DNA of 64,000 nt from JAAYRQ01 sp035647235. GTDB taxonomy: Bacteria > Bacillota > Syntrophomonadia > Syntrophomonadales > Syntrophomonadaceae. Position numbers and translations under genes: made by a program. The stretch's first letter is position 1, and every line of letters begins with the position of its first letter. The notes under the pieces were generated by a model. It saw nothing but the letters and a program-made list of their open reading frames with translations, was not told the DNA's origin and ran no database searches. Positions 42,930-51,169 of the stretch are shown piece by piece. The stretch covers positions 16,076 through 80,075 of the forward strand of contig CAZEPV010000009.1 in the NCBI GenBank assembly GCA_964514235.1, written 5' to 3'.

Positions 42930-43274
42930 CTAAATATTTTCTACTTTCTTAGCCAACTCGTCTAGCTTTTTATTCATATCCATGTAATCAAAACCAGGCA
43001 TTTCTACATTTTCAAAGGCAACCTTAACTGCTTCTTGTATCATAGTTTGCATTTGCAATTGGTTTTTCTTAACTTGGTTCATTAATTCCTCGACTACCTT
43101 GGTACTTTCCTCCCGCATATTTTTACGTTGCTCCAGATATTTCTTGGCCATACTTTCAGCTTGTTCCTGTGACCATGACATGCTACCCAACCCAACTAAC
43201 CACATATCCCATAATTTTTCTAACATATTATCTGCTACAGCAAAAGTCTGATTTAATTTCTCATTACTACTCAT
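42930..43274 (-). CDS. Phasin-like PHA granule protein
   Basis: 114 residues from the ATG at 43274, starting MSSNEKLNQTFAVADNMLEK; a longer frame starting 21 bp upstream is less likely. It is all-helical by composition and amphipathic, with a tryptophan-rich patch (LWDMWLVGLGSMSW, about residues 22-35) and a basic/acidic coiled-coil middle. Such proteins coat PHA granules and control their number. Family assignment rests on size, composition and position before phaR-like and phaC. An extended -10 promoter lies upstream, beyond the assembly gap. Confidence 0.65.
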   Translation of the reverse strand: MSSNEKLNQTFAVADNMLEKLWDMWLVGLGSMSWSQEQAESMAKKYLEQRKNMREESTKVVEELMNQVKKNQLQMQTMIQEAVKVAFENVEMPGFDYMDMNKKLDELAKKVENI

Positions 43275-43298
43275 GCAAAACACTCCTTCTCCCAAAAC

Positions 43299-43508
43299 TT
43301 ATTTTATTTCAGTAAAATATTTACTAAAAAATTATAATTATCTTCTATTGCCANNNNNNNNNNNNNNNNNNNNNNNNNNNNNNNNNNNNNNNNNNNNNNN
43401 NNNNNNNNNNNNNNNNNNNNNNNNNNNNNNNNNNNNNNNNNNNNNNNNNNNNNTTATTTTATTTCAGTAAAATATTTACTAAAAAATTATAATTATCTTC
43501 TATTGCCA
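43299..43508. other. Assembly artefact: 100-N gap flanked by identical 55-bp copies
   Basis: N at 43354-43453. Positions 43299-43353 and 43454-43508 are identical. The real spacer upstream of the phasin gene is therefore 155 bp shorter than it appears. Confidence 0.95.
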
Positions 43509-43524
43509 TCTGTTATTAATATAA

Positions 43525-43533
43525 ATTATAGCA
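43525..43533 (-). promoter_or_regulatory. Extended -10 promoter for the phasin gene
   Basis: On the minus strand it reads TGCTATAAT, a perfect -10 with a TGn extension. A weak TAGCAA lies 17 bp upstream of the TATAAT. After collapsing the artificial gap it is about 95 bp upstream of the phasin ATG. Confidence 0.55.
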
Positions 43534-43631
43534 TGTTCATATCCTTTTTGCTAGACTTTTCCAAAAACCCTGTTTATTTATTACAGCTAGGGTGTACTGT
43601 ACATGAGCTTGGCAGTTTTAAAAATTTTATT

Positions 43632-44345
43632 TTATAAGTTTATAATCCTGGCATCATCAATATATTGTTTACAGGCCCTAAGCATAAGTTGCATTTCATC
43701 TTTATCAAAAGGTACTACCCTACCATAATTGACATCTAAAGTAACTTCGGGATTAAACTGTTGTAAGGTATAAAGTTTTGCACCTTTAATATATTCCGCT
43801 ATTTCTGCAATATCGTCTTCATCATGTAAAGCAGGTATGACTGTAGTACGAAATTCCACATTAATATCTGTATTTAATAATAGATTTATACTATTTCTAA
43901 TATTAAAAAAGTCCTTTAGACCCAAATTCCCACAAGCTTTCCCATATACCTCTAATTCTAGGGGGGCTTTTATATCCATAGCTACATAATCTAATAAGCT
44001 ATTTTTCAAAAGAAATTCCAACATAGTAGCATTAGTCCCATTAGTATCTAACTTAACTAAATAACCTAATTCCTTGACTTCCTTTATAAAATCAGGTAAA
44101 TCTGGGTGTAGAGTTGGTTCACCACCACTTATAACTAAAGCATCAAGAAAACCCACTCTATCCCTTAAAAAACCCAAGACCTCTGTTGGTTTAATATATT
44201 CATTAGCAATTTTGCCAGGCCTAGTTACTAGGTGCCCATTATGACAAAATGGGCACCTTAAATTACAACCTTGAGTAAAGACAACCGCAGCTACTTCCCC
44301 GGGGTAGTCAACTAGGGTTTGTTTTATCAAGCCAGATATCTTCAT
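43632..44345 (-). CDS. nrdG: Anaerobic ribonucleoside-triphosphate reductase activating protein (radical SAM)
   Basis: 237 residues. The radical SAM cluster motif CNLRCPFCH lies near residue 28, followed by SGGEPTLHPDL near residue 73, the SAM-binding GGE. It reduces and cleaves S-adenosylmethionine to create the glycyl radical on NrdD. It is longer than E. coli NrdG (about 154) and belongs to the second NrdG type common in Clostridia. Its start touches the stop of nrdD directly, so the two are translationally linked. Confidence 0.93.
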   Translation of the reverse strand: MKISGLIKQTLVDYPGEVAAVVFTQGCNLRCPFCHNGHLVTRPGKIANEYIKPTEVLGFLRDRVGFLDALVISGGEPTLHPDLPDFIKEVKELGYLVKLDTNGTNATMLEFLLKNSLLDYVAMDIKAPLELEVYGKACGNLGLKDFFNIRNSINLLLNTDINVEFRTTVIPALHDEDDIAEIAEYIKGAKLYTLQQFNPEVTLDVNYGRVVPFDKDEMQLMLRACKQYIDDARIINL

Positions 44346-46463
44346 TTAATTAATCGCCTTATCAAACAGTTTCCTACTAGCAAATTCTTCCTGTTTACCC
44401 GCATTCCACTGATCTACAGGTCTTAAATAACCTACCACCCGAGAATAGACCTCGCACATAGTCTCTCTTCCCTCCGCTTCACAAATAGGGCAGATGGCTT
44501 TCCTGCCACTTAAATAGCCATGTGAAGGACAGATACTAAAAGTAGGTGATAAGGTGAAATAAGGCAGACTGAATTGATTACATACTTTGCTTACTAGTTT
44601 TTTAGCCGATTCTATCGAGGGTACAGATTCACCTAAGAAAATATGGAAGACGGTGCCCCCAGTATACTTGGTTTGTAAACTATCCTGGCTCTGCAAAGCA
44701 TTATATAAATCATCTGTATAATAAACAGGTAATTGAGTCGAATTGGTGTAATAGGGTTCTGCACCATTTTTATAATCAGGTTCATTAGCCACAATAATAT
44801 CCTTAAATTCCTTTTTATCCTTGCGGGCTACACTGTAACTAACCCCTTCAGCTGGAGTAGCTTCCAGGTTATATATATTATCAGTTTCCTCTTGGTATTC
44901 ACCTAGTCTGTCCCGCATAAAATCCATAACTTCACTAGCAAATTGGTGGCCTAGCTCACTGGCTATATCTTCACCCAAGAAATTTAGACAGGCTTCATTC
45001 ATGCCAATTAAACCAATGGTAGAAAAGTGGTTTTTCCAATAGCTGCCGAAACCTTCCTTGACCTGGCGCAAATAAAATTGGGAATAAGGATATAGGCCGG
45101 AATCAGTTAAGTTTTCCAAAACCTTGCGTTTGATTTCCAAACTATTCCTGGCCATATCCATTAATTGAAGCAATCTATCATAAAAATCCGCTTTATCTTT
45201 CGCTAGATAGCCTATACGGCTCATATTAATAGTAACCACGCCAATCGAACCAGTCAGTGGGTTGGCTCCAAATAGCCCCCCTCCCCGTTTACGCAATTCA
45301 CGATTATCTAATCTCAGGCGACAACACATGCTTCTTGCGTCTTCAGGACTCATATCCGAGCCTATAAAATTTGAAAAATAAGGGATACCATATCTAGCTG
45401 TCATTTCCCATATTTTATCGTAATTAGGGTTGTCCCAGTCGAAATCTTCCGTAATATTGTAAGTCGGGATAGGGAAAGTAAAGACTCTTTCCTCAGCATC
45501 CCCCTCCATCATCACTTCAGCGAATGCTTGGTTAAACATATCCATTTCTGCTTGGAAGTCCCCATAGGTCTCAGGCTTATATTCCCCCCCAATTACGACT
45601 GGCTCATCCTTCATAAAGTTTGGCACTTTAAGGTCCAAAGTAACATTGGTAAAAGGCGTCTGAAAGCCAACCCTAGTAGGAACATTCATATTAAAGACGA
45701 ATTCTTGTAAACACTGTTTGACTTGGGAATAATCGAGCTTATCATATCTAATAAAAGGAGCTAAAAGGGTATCAAAATTAGAAAATGCTTGGGCACCTGC
45801 TGCTTCACCCTGCAAAGTAAAAAAGAAATTGACTATTTGGCCTAGAATTGAGCGAAAATGCTTAGCAGGTTTACTAGCAGTTTTACCCCGAACCCCTTTG
45901 AAACCTTCCCTTAATAGGTCCTGGATATCCCAACCGACACAGTAAACCCCTAAAATACCTAAATCATGTATATGAAAATCTCCACTATTATGAGCATTGC
46001 ATATCTCTGGAGGATATATCTGGTTTAGCCAGTATTGAGATACAATTAAAGACGAAATGTGGAAATTCATGCCTTGTAATGAATAAGTCATGTTAGAATT
46101 TTCTTTAATCCGCCAATCGTTCTTTTCCAAATAATCAACAATTAGTTTATTATTCGCCAATAGTTGACTAGTATTTCTTACATCTTCTCTTTGCTTCCGA
46201 TACAATATATAGGCCTTAGCAGTCTTATAGTGACCATTTTTAACTAATACCTTTTCCACCAGGTCTTGGATACCTTCAACCGTAGCCATTTCATCGTCAT
46301 CAATATATTCCGCTATTTCTACAACCTTTTCCGTTAAATCTAATGCGGTCTGGTAATCTTTACCTCCCACAGCCTGGGCTGCTTTCCAAATGGCTTTAGT
46401 AATCTTTTCTTTTTCAAACGGAACTACCCGTCCATCCCTTTTCTTAATTTGGCTAATATCCAT
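44346..46463 (-). CDS. nrdD: Anaerobic (class III) ribonucleoside-triphosphate reductase
   Basis: 705 residues from the ATG at 46463 (AAGGAGG ribosome binding site). N-terminal ATP-cone allosteric domain (KKRDGRVVPFEKEKITKAI, about residues 6-90), the large ten-stranded barrel, a C-terminal zinc site (ICPSHGYLSG, then CPICEAEGR near residue 650), and the glycyl radical site RVVGYLRPVDQWNAGK near residue 680. It converts NTPs to dNTPs without oxygen. A pair of NrdR boxes lies directly upstream, so it should be repressed by NrdR-(d)ATP. Confidence 0.96.
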   Translation of the reverse strand: MDISQIKKRDGRVVPFEKEKITKAIWKAAQAVGGKDYQTALDLTEKVVEIAEYIDDDEMATVEGIQDLVEKVLVKNGHYKTAKAYILYRKQREDVRNTSQLLANNKLIVDYLEKNDWRIKENSNMTYSLQGMNFHISSLIVSQYWLNQIYPPEICNAHNSGDFHIHDLGILGVYCVGWDIQDLLREGFKGVRGKTASKPAKHFRSILGQIVNFFFTLQGEAAGAQAFSNFDTLLAPFIRYDKLDYSQVKQCLQEFVFNMNVPTRVGFQTPFTNVTLDLKVPNFMKDEPVVIGGEYKPETYGDFQAEMDMFNQAFAEVMMEGDAEERVFTFPIPTYNITEDFDWDNPNYDKIWEMTARYGIPYFSNFIGSDMSPEDARSMCCRLRLDNRELRKRGGGLFGANPLTGSIGVVTINMSRIGYLAKDKADFYDRLLQLMDMARNSLEIKRKVLENLTDSGLYPYSQFYLRQVKEGFGSYWKNHFSTIGLIGMNEACLNFLGEDIASELGHQFASEVMDFMRDRLGEYQEETDNIYNLEATPAEGVSYSVARKDKKEFKDIIVANEPDYKNGAEPYYTNSTQLPVYYTDDLYNALQSQDSLQTKYTGGTVFHIFLGESVPSIESAKKLVSKVCNQFSLPYFTLSPTFSICPSHGYLSGRKAICPICEAEGRETMCEVYSRVVGYLRPVDQWNAGKQEEFASRKLFDKAIN

Positions 46464-46481
46464 TAAGCATATCCTCCTTAA

Positions 46482-46528
46482 ACACAATATATAGTGGTCA
46501 GAAAAATTATGACTACTATATTCAGTGT
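46482..46528 (-). promoter_or_regulatory. Pair of NrdR boxes upstream of nrdD
   Basis: Box 1 at 46482-46497 reads ACACAATATATAGTGG and box 2 at 46513-46528 reads CTACTATATTCAGTGT on the plus strand. Both match the 16-bp consensus ACACWATATATWGTGT, with about 15 and 12 positions. The start-to-start distance of 31 bp (three helical turns) is the usual spacing of NrdR box pairs. They lie between the promoter and the nrdD ribosome binding site. Confidence 0.8.
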
Positions 46529-46532
46529 GTTT

Positions 46533-46561
46533 ATTATAAATGAAGCCAAGGATAGGAGCAA
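46533..46561 (-). promoter_or_regulatory. Promoter of nrdDG
   Basis: On the minus strand a perfect TATAAT (46533-46538) is preceded, 17 bp upstream, by TTGCTC. The transcription start would fall close to NrdR box 2, so bound NrdR would block initiation. Confidence 0.6.
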
Positions 46562-46666
46562 ATATTAAAATAGAATATATACTTACTTTTGTCTAAAAAT
46601 TCGCATTTATTCTTTCAAATCTTCGCTTTTGCTGCTTTATTATAATTAAGGCCCCAGGGAGAATTA

Positions 46667-47605
46667 TTACATGATTAAAGCCATTATAGCCTTATGGGCG
46701 TGGAGACGATTTTCGGCTTCATCGAATACTACCGATTGTGGGCCTTCCATAACTTCATCACTTATTTCCTTACCCCTTTTGGCTGGTAGACAATGTAATA
46801 CAATGGCATCCTTTTTGGCATAACTGAGTAGTTGACGGTTAACTTGGTAAGCTGCAAACTCCCTTTCCTTCTTCTCAGCTTCAGCCTCCTGCCCCATACT
46901 AGCCCACACATCCGTATAAATTATATCCGCCCCAAGGCAAGCCTCCTGCGGATTATTCATCACTATAATATTAGCCCCAGTTAATTTGGCATCTTCCTGA
47001 GCTAACTGTAAAATCTTTTTATCTGGTTCGTAACCTGGCGGACAGGCTAGGACTATATCCATTCCTACTTTAGCCCCCCCAAATAAGAGAGAATGGGCTA
47101 CATTATTCCCATCCCCGACAAATACGCATTTTAACCCGGATAATTCCCCCTTATATTCCTCGATGGTCATAAGATCCGCAATTATTTGGGTAGGATGGAG
47201 CAAATCAGTTAAACCATTAATTATAGGAATATCCGCCCATTTGGCTAATTCTAATACTTCTTCATGGGCATAAGTCCTAATCATAATTCCATCTAACATA
47301 CGTGATAAAACCCGAGCTGTATCTTTTATGATTTCCCCACGTCCTAGTTGAATATCCTGGGGGTTTAAAAATAGACCATTACCCCCTAACTGATATATTC
47401 CGACTTCAAAAGCTATTCTGGTTCGGGTAGATGATTTGGCAAATATCATGCCTAAGGTTTTACCAGCCAAATATTTATGAGCTAACCCTAATTTTTGTTG
47501 TTTTTTCAAATGGTGTCCTATCGCCATAATATATTTGATTTCAGCACTAGTAAAATCATGAATACTTATGAAATCCCGTCCCCGTAAACTATTATCAATC
47601 CCCAT
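46667..47605 (-). CDS. argF: Ornithine carbamoyltransferase
   Basis: 312 residues from the ATG at 47605. A longer frame from 47638 would overlap argD and is less typical. The carbamoyl-phosphate site SSTRTRIAFEVG lies near residue 50, HPTQIIADLMT near residue 132, and the ornithine/catalytic motif LHCLPAKRG near residue 265. It makes citrulline from ornithine. It is the last gene of argCJBDF. No clear hairpin terminator was found in the roughly 70 bp after its stop. Confidence 0.96.
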   Translation of the reverse strand: MGIDNSLRGRDFISIHDFTSAEIKYIMAIGHHLKKQQKLGLAHKYLAGKTLGMIFAKSSTRTRIAFEVGIYQLGGNGLFLNPQDIQLGRGEIIKDTARVLSRMLDGIMIRTYAHEEVLELAKWADIPIINGLTDLLHPTQIIADLMTIEEYKGELSGLKCVFVGDGNNVAHSLLFGGAKVGMDIVLACPPGYEPDKKILQLAQEDAKLTGANIIVMNNPQEACLGADIIYTDVWASMGQEAEAEKKEREFAAYQVNRQLLSYAKKDAIVLHCLPAKRGKEISDEVMEGPQSVVFDEAENRLHAHKAIMALIM

Positions 47606-47622
47606 TATTCCACTTCCCCATA

Positions 47623-48816
47623 TTAGTTTCTTGCCCATTTCTTTAGAGCTGATCTGAAAATATTAACCGCTTGCTTGATTTCGACTTCATTTATATTTAG
47701 TGGTGGTACAAAGCGGACTATATGGGAGCCAGCCCCCACTAAAAGCAAGCCTTGATTCATACATAAATTTATTAAATCCTTAACCTCGTCTTTGAATTCC
47801 ATGCCGATCAAAAGCCCACGTCCCCTGATAGTAACTACCCCTTCATCCCCTATATCTTGCAATGATTCGGCTAAGAGCCTGCCCATGTTTTGTACATTAT
47901 CCAAAAACTGTGGTTGATTAATTATATCTACAACTCGATTGGCTACTGCAGTCACTAAGGGGTTCCCACCAAATGTGGCTGCATGATCCCCAGGAGCAAA
48001 ACCTGTAGCCGCCTCATCACTAGCTAAGATAGCTCCAATGGGAATGCCCCCACCTAGGGCTTTAGCTAGGGTTAAAATGTCAGGTTTTATGCCATAATGT
48101 TCATAAGCCCACATTTTACCGGTTCTGCCTACACCAGTCTGAACTTCATCCAGTATTAACAAAATTCCTTCCCGATTGCATATCTCCCTTAAGCCTCTGA
48201 AAAAAGGCAATTCCGCAGGCCTAATACCACCCTCACCTTGGATGGGTTCCACCATAATCGCAGCAAGGTTATCATCTATCAGTTCCTCTACCGAAGCCAG
48301 ATTATTATATTCGGCGTAAAGGAAACCTTCTAGCAAGGGAGCAAAGCCTTCATGGTATTTTGCTTGGCCAGTAGCAGTCAAGGCCCCAATAGTTCGACCA
48401 TGAAAGGATCTTTTAAAAGTAATAATCTGCTGGCGTCTCGCTTCATTTTTACGATAAAAGTATTTACGAGCAAGCTTAATGGCTGCCTCGTTGGCTTCAG
48501 CCCCACTGTTGCAAAAAAAAGCTTTACCAAGTCCAGTTGAATTAACCAGCTTTTCAGCCAAAGTTACTTGGGGCTCATTCCAATATAAGTTAGAAACGTG
48601 CCACAAGTTCCTAGCTTGTTCTTGCACCACCTTAGTCAGTTCGGGATTACAATGACCCAGGGCACATACGGCAATACCACTGACAAAATCCAAGTATTGT
48701 TTCCCATCAGCATCCCAGACATAGCTTCCTTGACCTTTTACTAAGGAAAGGGGAAAGCGATTATAAGTATTTAAAACATATTGATTCCCTTTGTTTATAT
48801 AATCTAAATTAGTCAT
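47623..48816 (-). CDS. argD: Acetylornithine aminotransferase
   Basis: 397 residues, class III PLP aminotransferase. Marks: VSGIAVCALGH near residue 45, FCNSGAEANEAAIKLARK near residue 102, the PLP aspartate region LLILDEVQTGVGRTG near residue 220, and the PLP lysine in TLAKALGGGIPIGA near residue 248. It transaminates N-acetylglutamate semialdehyde to acetylornithine. The stop lies 17 bp before the chosen argF start, and 13 bp separate its start from argB, so the operon is tight. Confidence 0.95.
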   Translation of the reverse strand: MTNLDYINKGNQYVLNTYNRFPLSLVKGQGSYVWDADGKQYLDFVSGIAVCALGHCNPELTKVVQEQARNLWHVSNLYWNEPQVTLAEKLVNSTGLGKAFFCNSGAEANEAAIKLARKYFYRKNEARRQQIITFKRSFHGRTIGALTATGQAKYHEGFAPLLEGFLYAEYNNLASVEELIDDNLAAIMVEPIQGEGGIRPAELPFFRGLREICNREGILLILDEVQTGVGRTGKMWAYEHYGIKPDILTLAKALGGGIPIGAILASDEAATGFAPGDHAATFGGNPLVTAVANRVVDIINQPQFLDNVQNMGRLLAESLQDIGDEGVVTIRGRGLLIGMEFKDEVKDLINLCMNQGLLLVGAGSHIVRFVPPLNINEVEIKQAVNIFRSALKKWARN

Positions 48817-48829
48817 TAAGGACTCCTTT

Positions 48830-49696
48830 CTATTCCGAAACTACCATGGTACCTATACCTTCATTGGTGAATATCTCCAAAAGTATGGAATGTGGCACAC
48901 GGCCGTCTATAATATGGGTTCTGCCTACTCCGCCTGTTACAGATTCCACACAACATTGAACCTTGGGTACCATGCCACCAGCAATTATTCCCTCAGCAAT
49001 ATAAGCTTCCACTTGACTTACTTTTAATATAGAAATTAAGGAATCGCTGTCTTCCGGATTCATCAAGAGTCCGGGCACATCAGTTAATAGAACTAACTTA
49101 TCCGCCGACAAAGCTACCGCAATAGCAGCTGCTACTAAATCAGCATTTATATTATAGCTTTGCCCTGCATCATCCATACCAATCGGGGCAATAACAGGAA
49201 TATAACCATTATCTATCACTGTATCAATAAGGGCTGGATTTACTTTCACGACTTCACCCGTAAAGCCTTTTATACCGTTAATATCGAGTGGTTGGGCTTT
49301 TATTAAACTACCGTCTTTGCCGGATAGACCTACTGCATTACCGCCTTTAGCAGCTATTCCAGCCACAATTTCTTTATTAACTTTCCCGCCTAAGACCATT
49401 TCTACTACTTCCATTGTTTCCTTGTCAGTCACTCTAAGGCCATCTACAAAGTTGCTTTCTATATTAAGTCTAGCCAAAAGATTATTAATTTCGGGCCCTC
49501 CACCATGTACTACGATGGGATGCATCCCGACAAATTTCATTAGGACTATGTCCTGCATAACTTTTTCCTTCAAATCACAATCCTTCATAGCTGCCCCACC
49601 ATATTTGATTACTACCTTTTTACCATAGAATTCTTTAATATAAGGTAGGGCTTCTACTAGTATTTCGGCTTTTTGCAAAGCAGCTAAAACCATCAA
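48830..49696 (-). CDS. argB: Acetylglutamate kinase
   Basis: 288 residues. Amino-acid kinase fold: VVIKYGGAAM near residue 30, HGGGPEINNLL near residue 64, the acetylglutamate-binding RVTD segment near residue 88, and LLTDVPGLLMN near residue 205. It phosphorylates N-acetylglutamate, usually the arginine-feedback step when argJ recycles acetyl groups. It lies between argJ and argD with gaps of about 10 bp on either side. The ATG chosen gives MMVLAALQKAE; the second Met is equally possible. Confidence 0.95.
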   Translation of the reverse strand: MMVLAALQKAEILVEALPYIKEFYGKKVVIKYGGAAMKDCDLKEKVMQDIVLMKFVGMHPIVVHGGGPEINNLLARLNIESNFVDGLRVTDKETMEVVEMVLGGKVNKEIVAGIAAKGGNAVGLSGKDGSLIKAQPLDINGIKGFTGEVVKVNPALIDTVIDNGYIPVIAPIGMDDAGQSYNINADLVAAAIAVALSADKLVLLTDVPGLLMNPEDSDSLISILKVSQVEAYIAEGIIAGGMVPKVQCCVESVTGGVGRTHIIDGRVPHSILLEIFTNEGIGTMVVSE

Positions 49697-49706
49697 TTAC
49701 ACCCCT

Positions 49707-50912
49707 TTATGTTCTATAACTAGCGTTTATATCTATATAAGCAGGGGTTAAATCACAACCCCAAGCACTTGCTTTTTCCCGACCCAATTTTAAATCTACG
49801 GTGATAATAACTTGGTCCTTTTGTAATTCACCTTTAGCTTTTATTTCATCAAATTCTAGGCCGCTGCCATTTTGGGCTACCATTACTTGACCTAAGTAAA
49901 TATCGACTAACGCTGGGTTAAATTCAACCCCTGCATAACCTGCTGCAGCTAAAATCCGACCCCAATTAGCATCTTGACCATAAATGGCAGTTTTAGTTAG
50001 GCTGGAAGAGACAATGGAAAGGGCAATTTTTCGGGCTTCCTTTTGTCTATCAGCATTTTTCACTATTACTTCGATTAGACGGGTAGCACCTTCCCCATCT
50101 TTAGCTATCATTTTAGCTAAATAGGTATTTACAAAGACAAAGGCCTCCTGCAAAATCCTATAATCATCTGTACCCACTTGGCTAATTAATTCATTATCCG
50201 CCAAACCATTAGCTAAAACTAAGGCCATATCGTTAGTAGAGGTATCCCCATCCACACTGATCATGTTATATGATACCTCGACCGAATCCTGTAAAATCTG
50301 AGCCAAGCAATCCTGACTTATGTTGGCATCGGTAGTAATAAAAGCTAACATGGTAGCCATATTAGGATCTATCATGCCAGAGCCTTTGGCTATAGCTCCT
50401 ACCCGAACTGCCTTACCTGCAATATTTACTTCCACTGCGATTTCCTTAGTTACTAGATCGGTAGTAAGTATAGCTTGGGCTGCATCCGAACTACCTTCTA
50501 GGGACAAGACTTTTACTGCCTCTTTTATGCCTTGATTTACTTTACCCATAGGTAAATTAATCCCTATAACTCCAGTAGATGCCACTAATACATCACTAGT
50601 CTTCAGGTCAAGCAGATCAGCGGTTAGACTAGCCATATTTATAGTATCCTCTAGGCCCTGTTCACCATTACAAGCATTGGCATTGCCACTATTGACCACT
50701 ATAGCCTGAGCTTTTTTATCAGCTAAATGTTCCTGGTTTATGCCTATGCAATGGGCTTTGACTACATTAGTGGTAAAAACTCCAGCGGCATTACAGACTC
50801 TTTCTGAAAATATTATAGCTAGATCTTTTTTACTCTTATTTTTAATTTGAGCCGTCACCCCCGCAGCCAAAAATCCTTGCGGAGCCGTAACCGCCCCCTC
50901 AATTATTTTCAT
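49707..50912 (-). CDS. argJ: Glutamate N-acetyltransferase / amino-acid acetyltransferase (ArgJ)
   Basis: 401 residues from the ATG at 50912 (GGGATGGGG ribosome binding site); upstream in-frame codons lack a site. The self-cleavage site is visible in KGSGMIDPNMATMLAF (the threonine of ATML, near residue 185), where the precursor splits into two subunits. YGQDANWGRILAAAGYAG near residue 328 is also typical. It recycles the acetyl group from acetylornithine to glutamate. If bifunctional it also makes acetylglutamate, which would explain why no argA is present. Confidence 0.95.
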   Translation of the reverse strand: MKIIEGAVTAPQGFLAAGVTAQIKNKSKKDLAIIFSERVCNAAGVFTTNVVKAHCIGINQEHLADKKAQAIVVNSGNANACNGEQGLEDTINMASLTADLLDLKTSDVLVASTGVIGINLPMGKVNQGIKEAVKVLSLEGSSDAAQAILTTDLVTKEIAVEVNIAGKAVRVGAIAKGSGMIDPNMATMLAFITTDANISQDCLAQILQDSVEVSYNMISVDGDTSTNDMALVLANGLADNELISQVGTDDYRILQEAFVFVNTYLAKMIAKDGEGATRLIEVIVKNADRQKEARKIALSIVSSSLTKTAIYGQDANWGRILAAAGYAGVEFNPALVDIYLGQVMVAQNGSGLEFDEIKAKGELQKDQVIITVDLKLGREKASAWGCDLTPAYIDINASYRT

Positions 50913-51169
50913 TCTTACCCCATCCCTTCTTATAAATTTTGCCCTTTCTTTTGACGCTGATTTCACCGATTATACTGATTTTTTAATTTTGACCTAGTTG
51001 GTGGTCAAAGACCATTCAACTCAACAATGTTTAGTCATTTCTTATGGTTAAATAAATCTGAAAATTAATCCATCATACTCGGTTTTATAATCGCCTTTCC
51101 CTCACTTTTTTAAGGTATTTAATTATAATTTTTCAGTGTTAATCAGCATCCTTATCCGAAAGGCCCGCC
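50913..51169. other. argC-argJ spacer with hairpin and 9-nt periodic repeat
   Basis: 257 bp within the arg operon and no credible gene. TTTGACC and GGTCAAA (50989-51009 region) form a 7-bp inverted repeat with an 8-nt loop but lack a T tract. Next to it three 9-nt units in phase on the minus strand read ATCAGTATA, ATCGGTGAA, ATCAGCGTC (near 50950-50976). All other junctions of this operon are under 20 bp. Confidence 0.5.
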
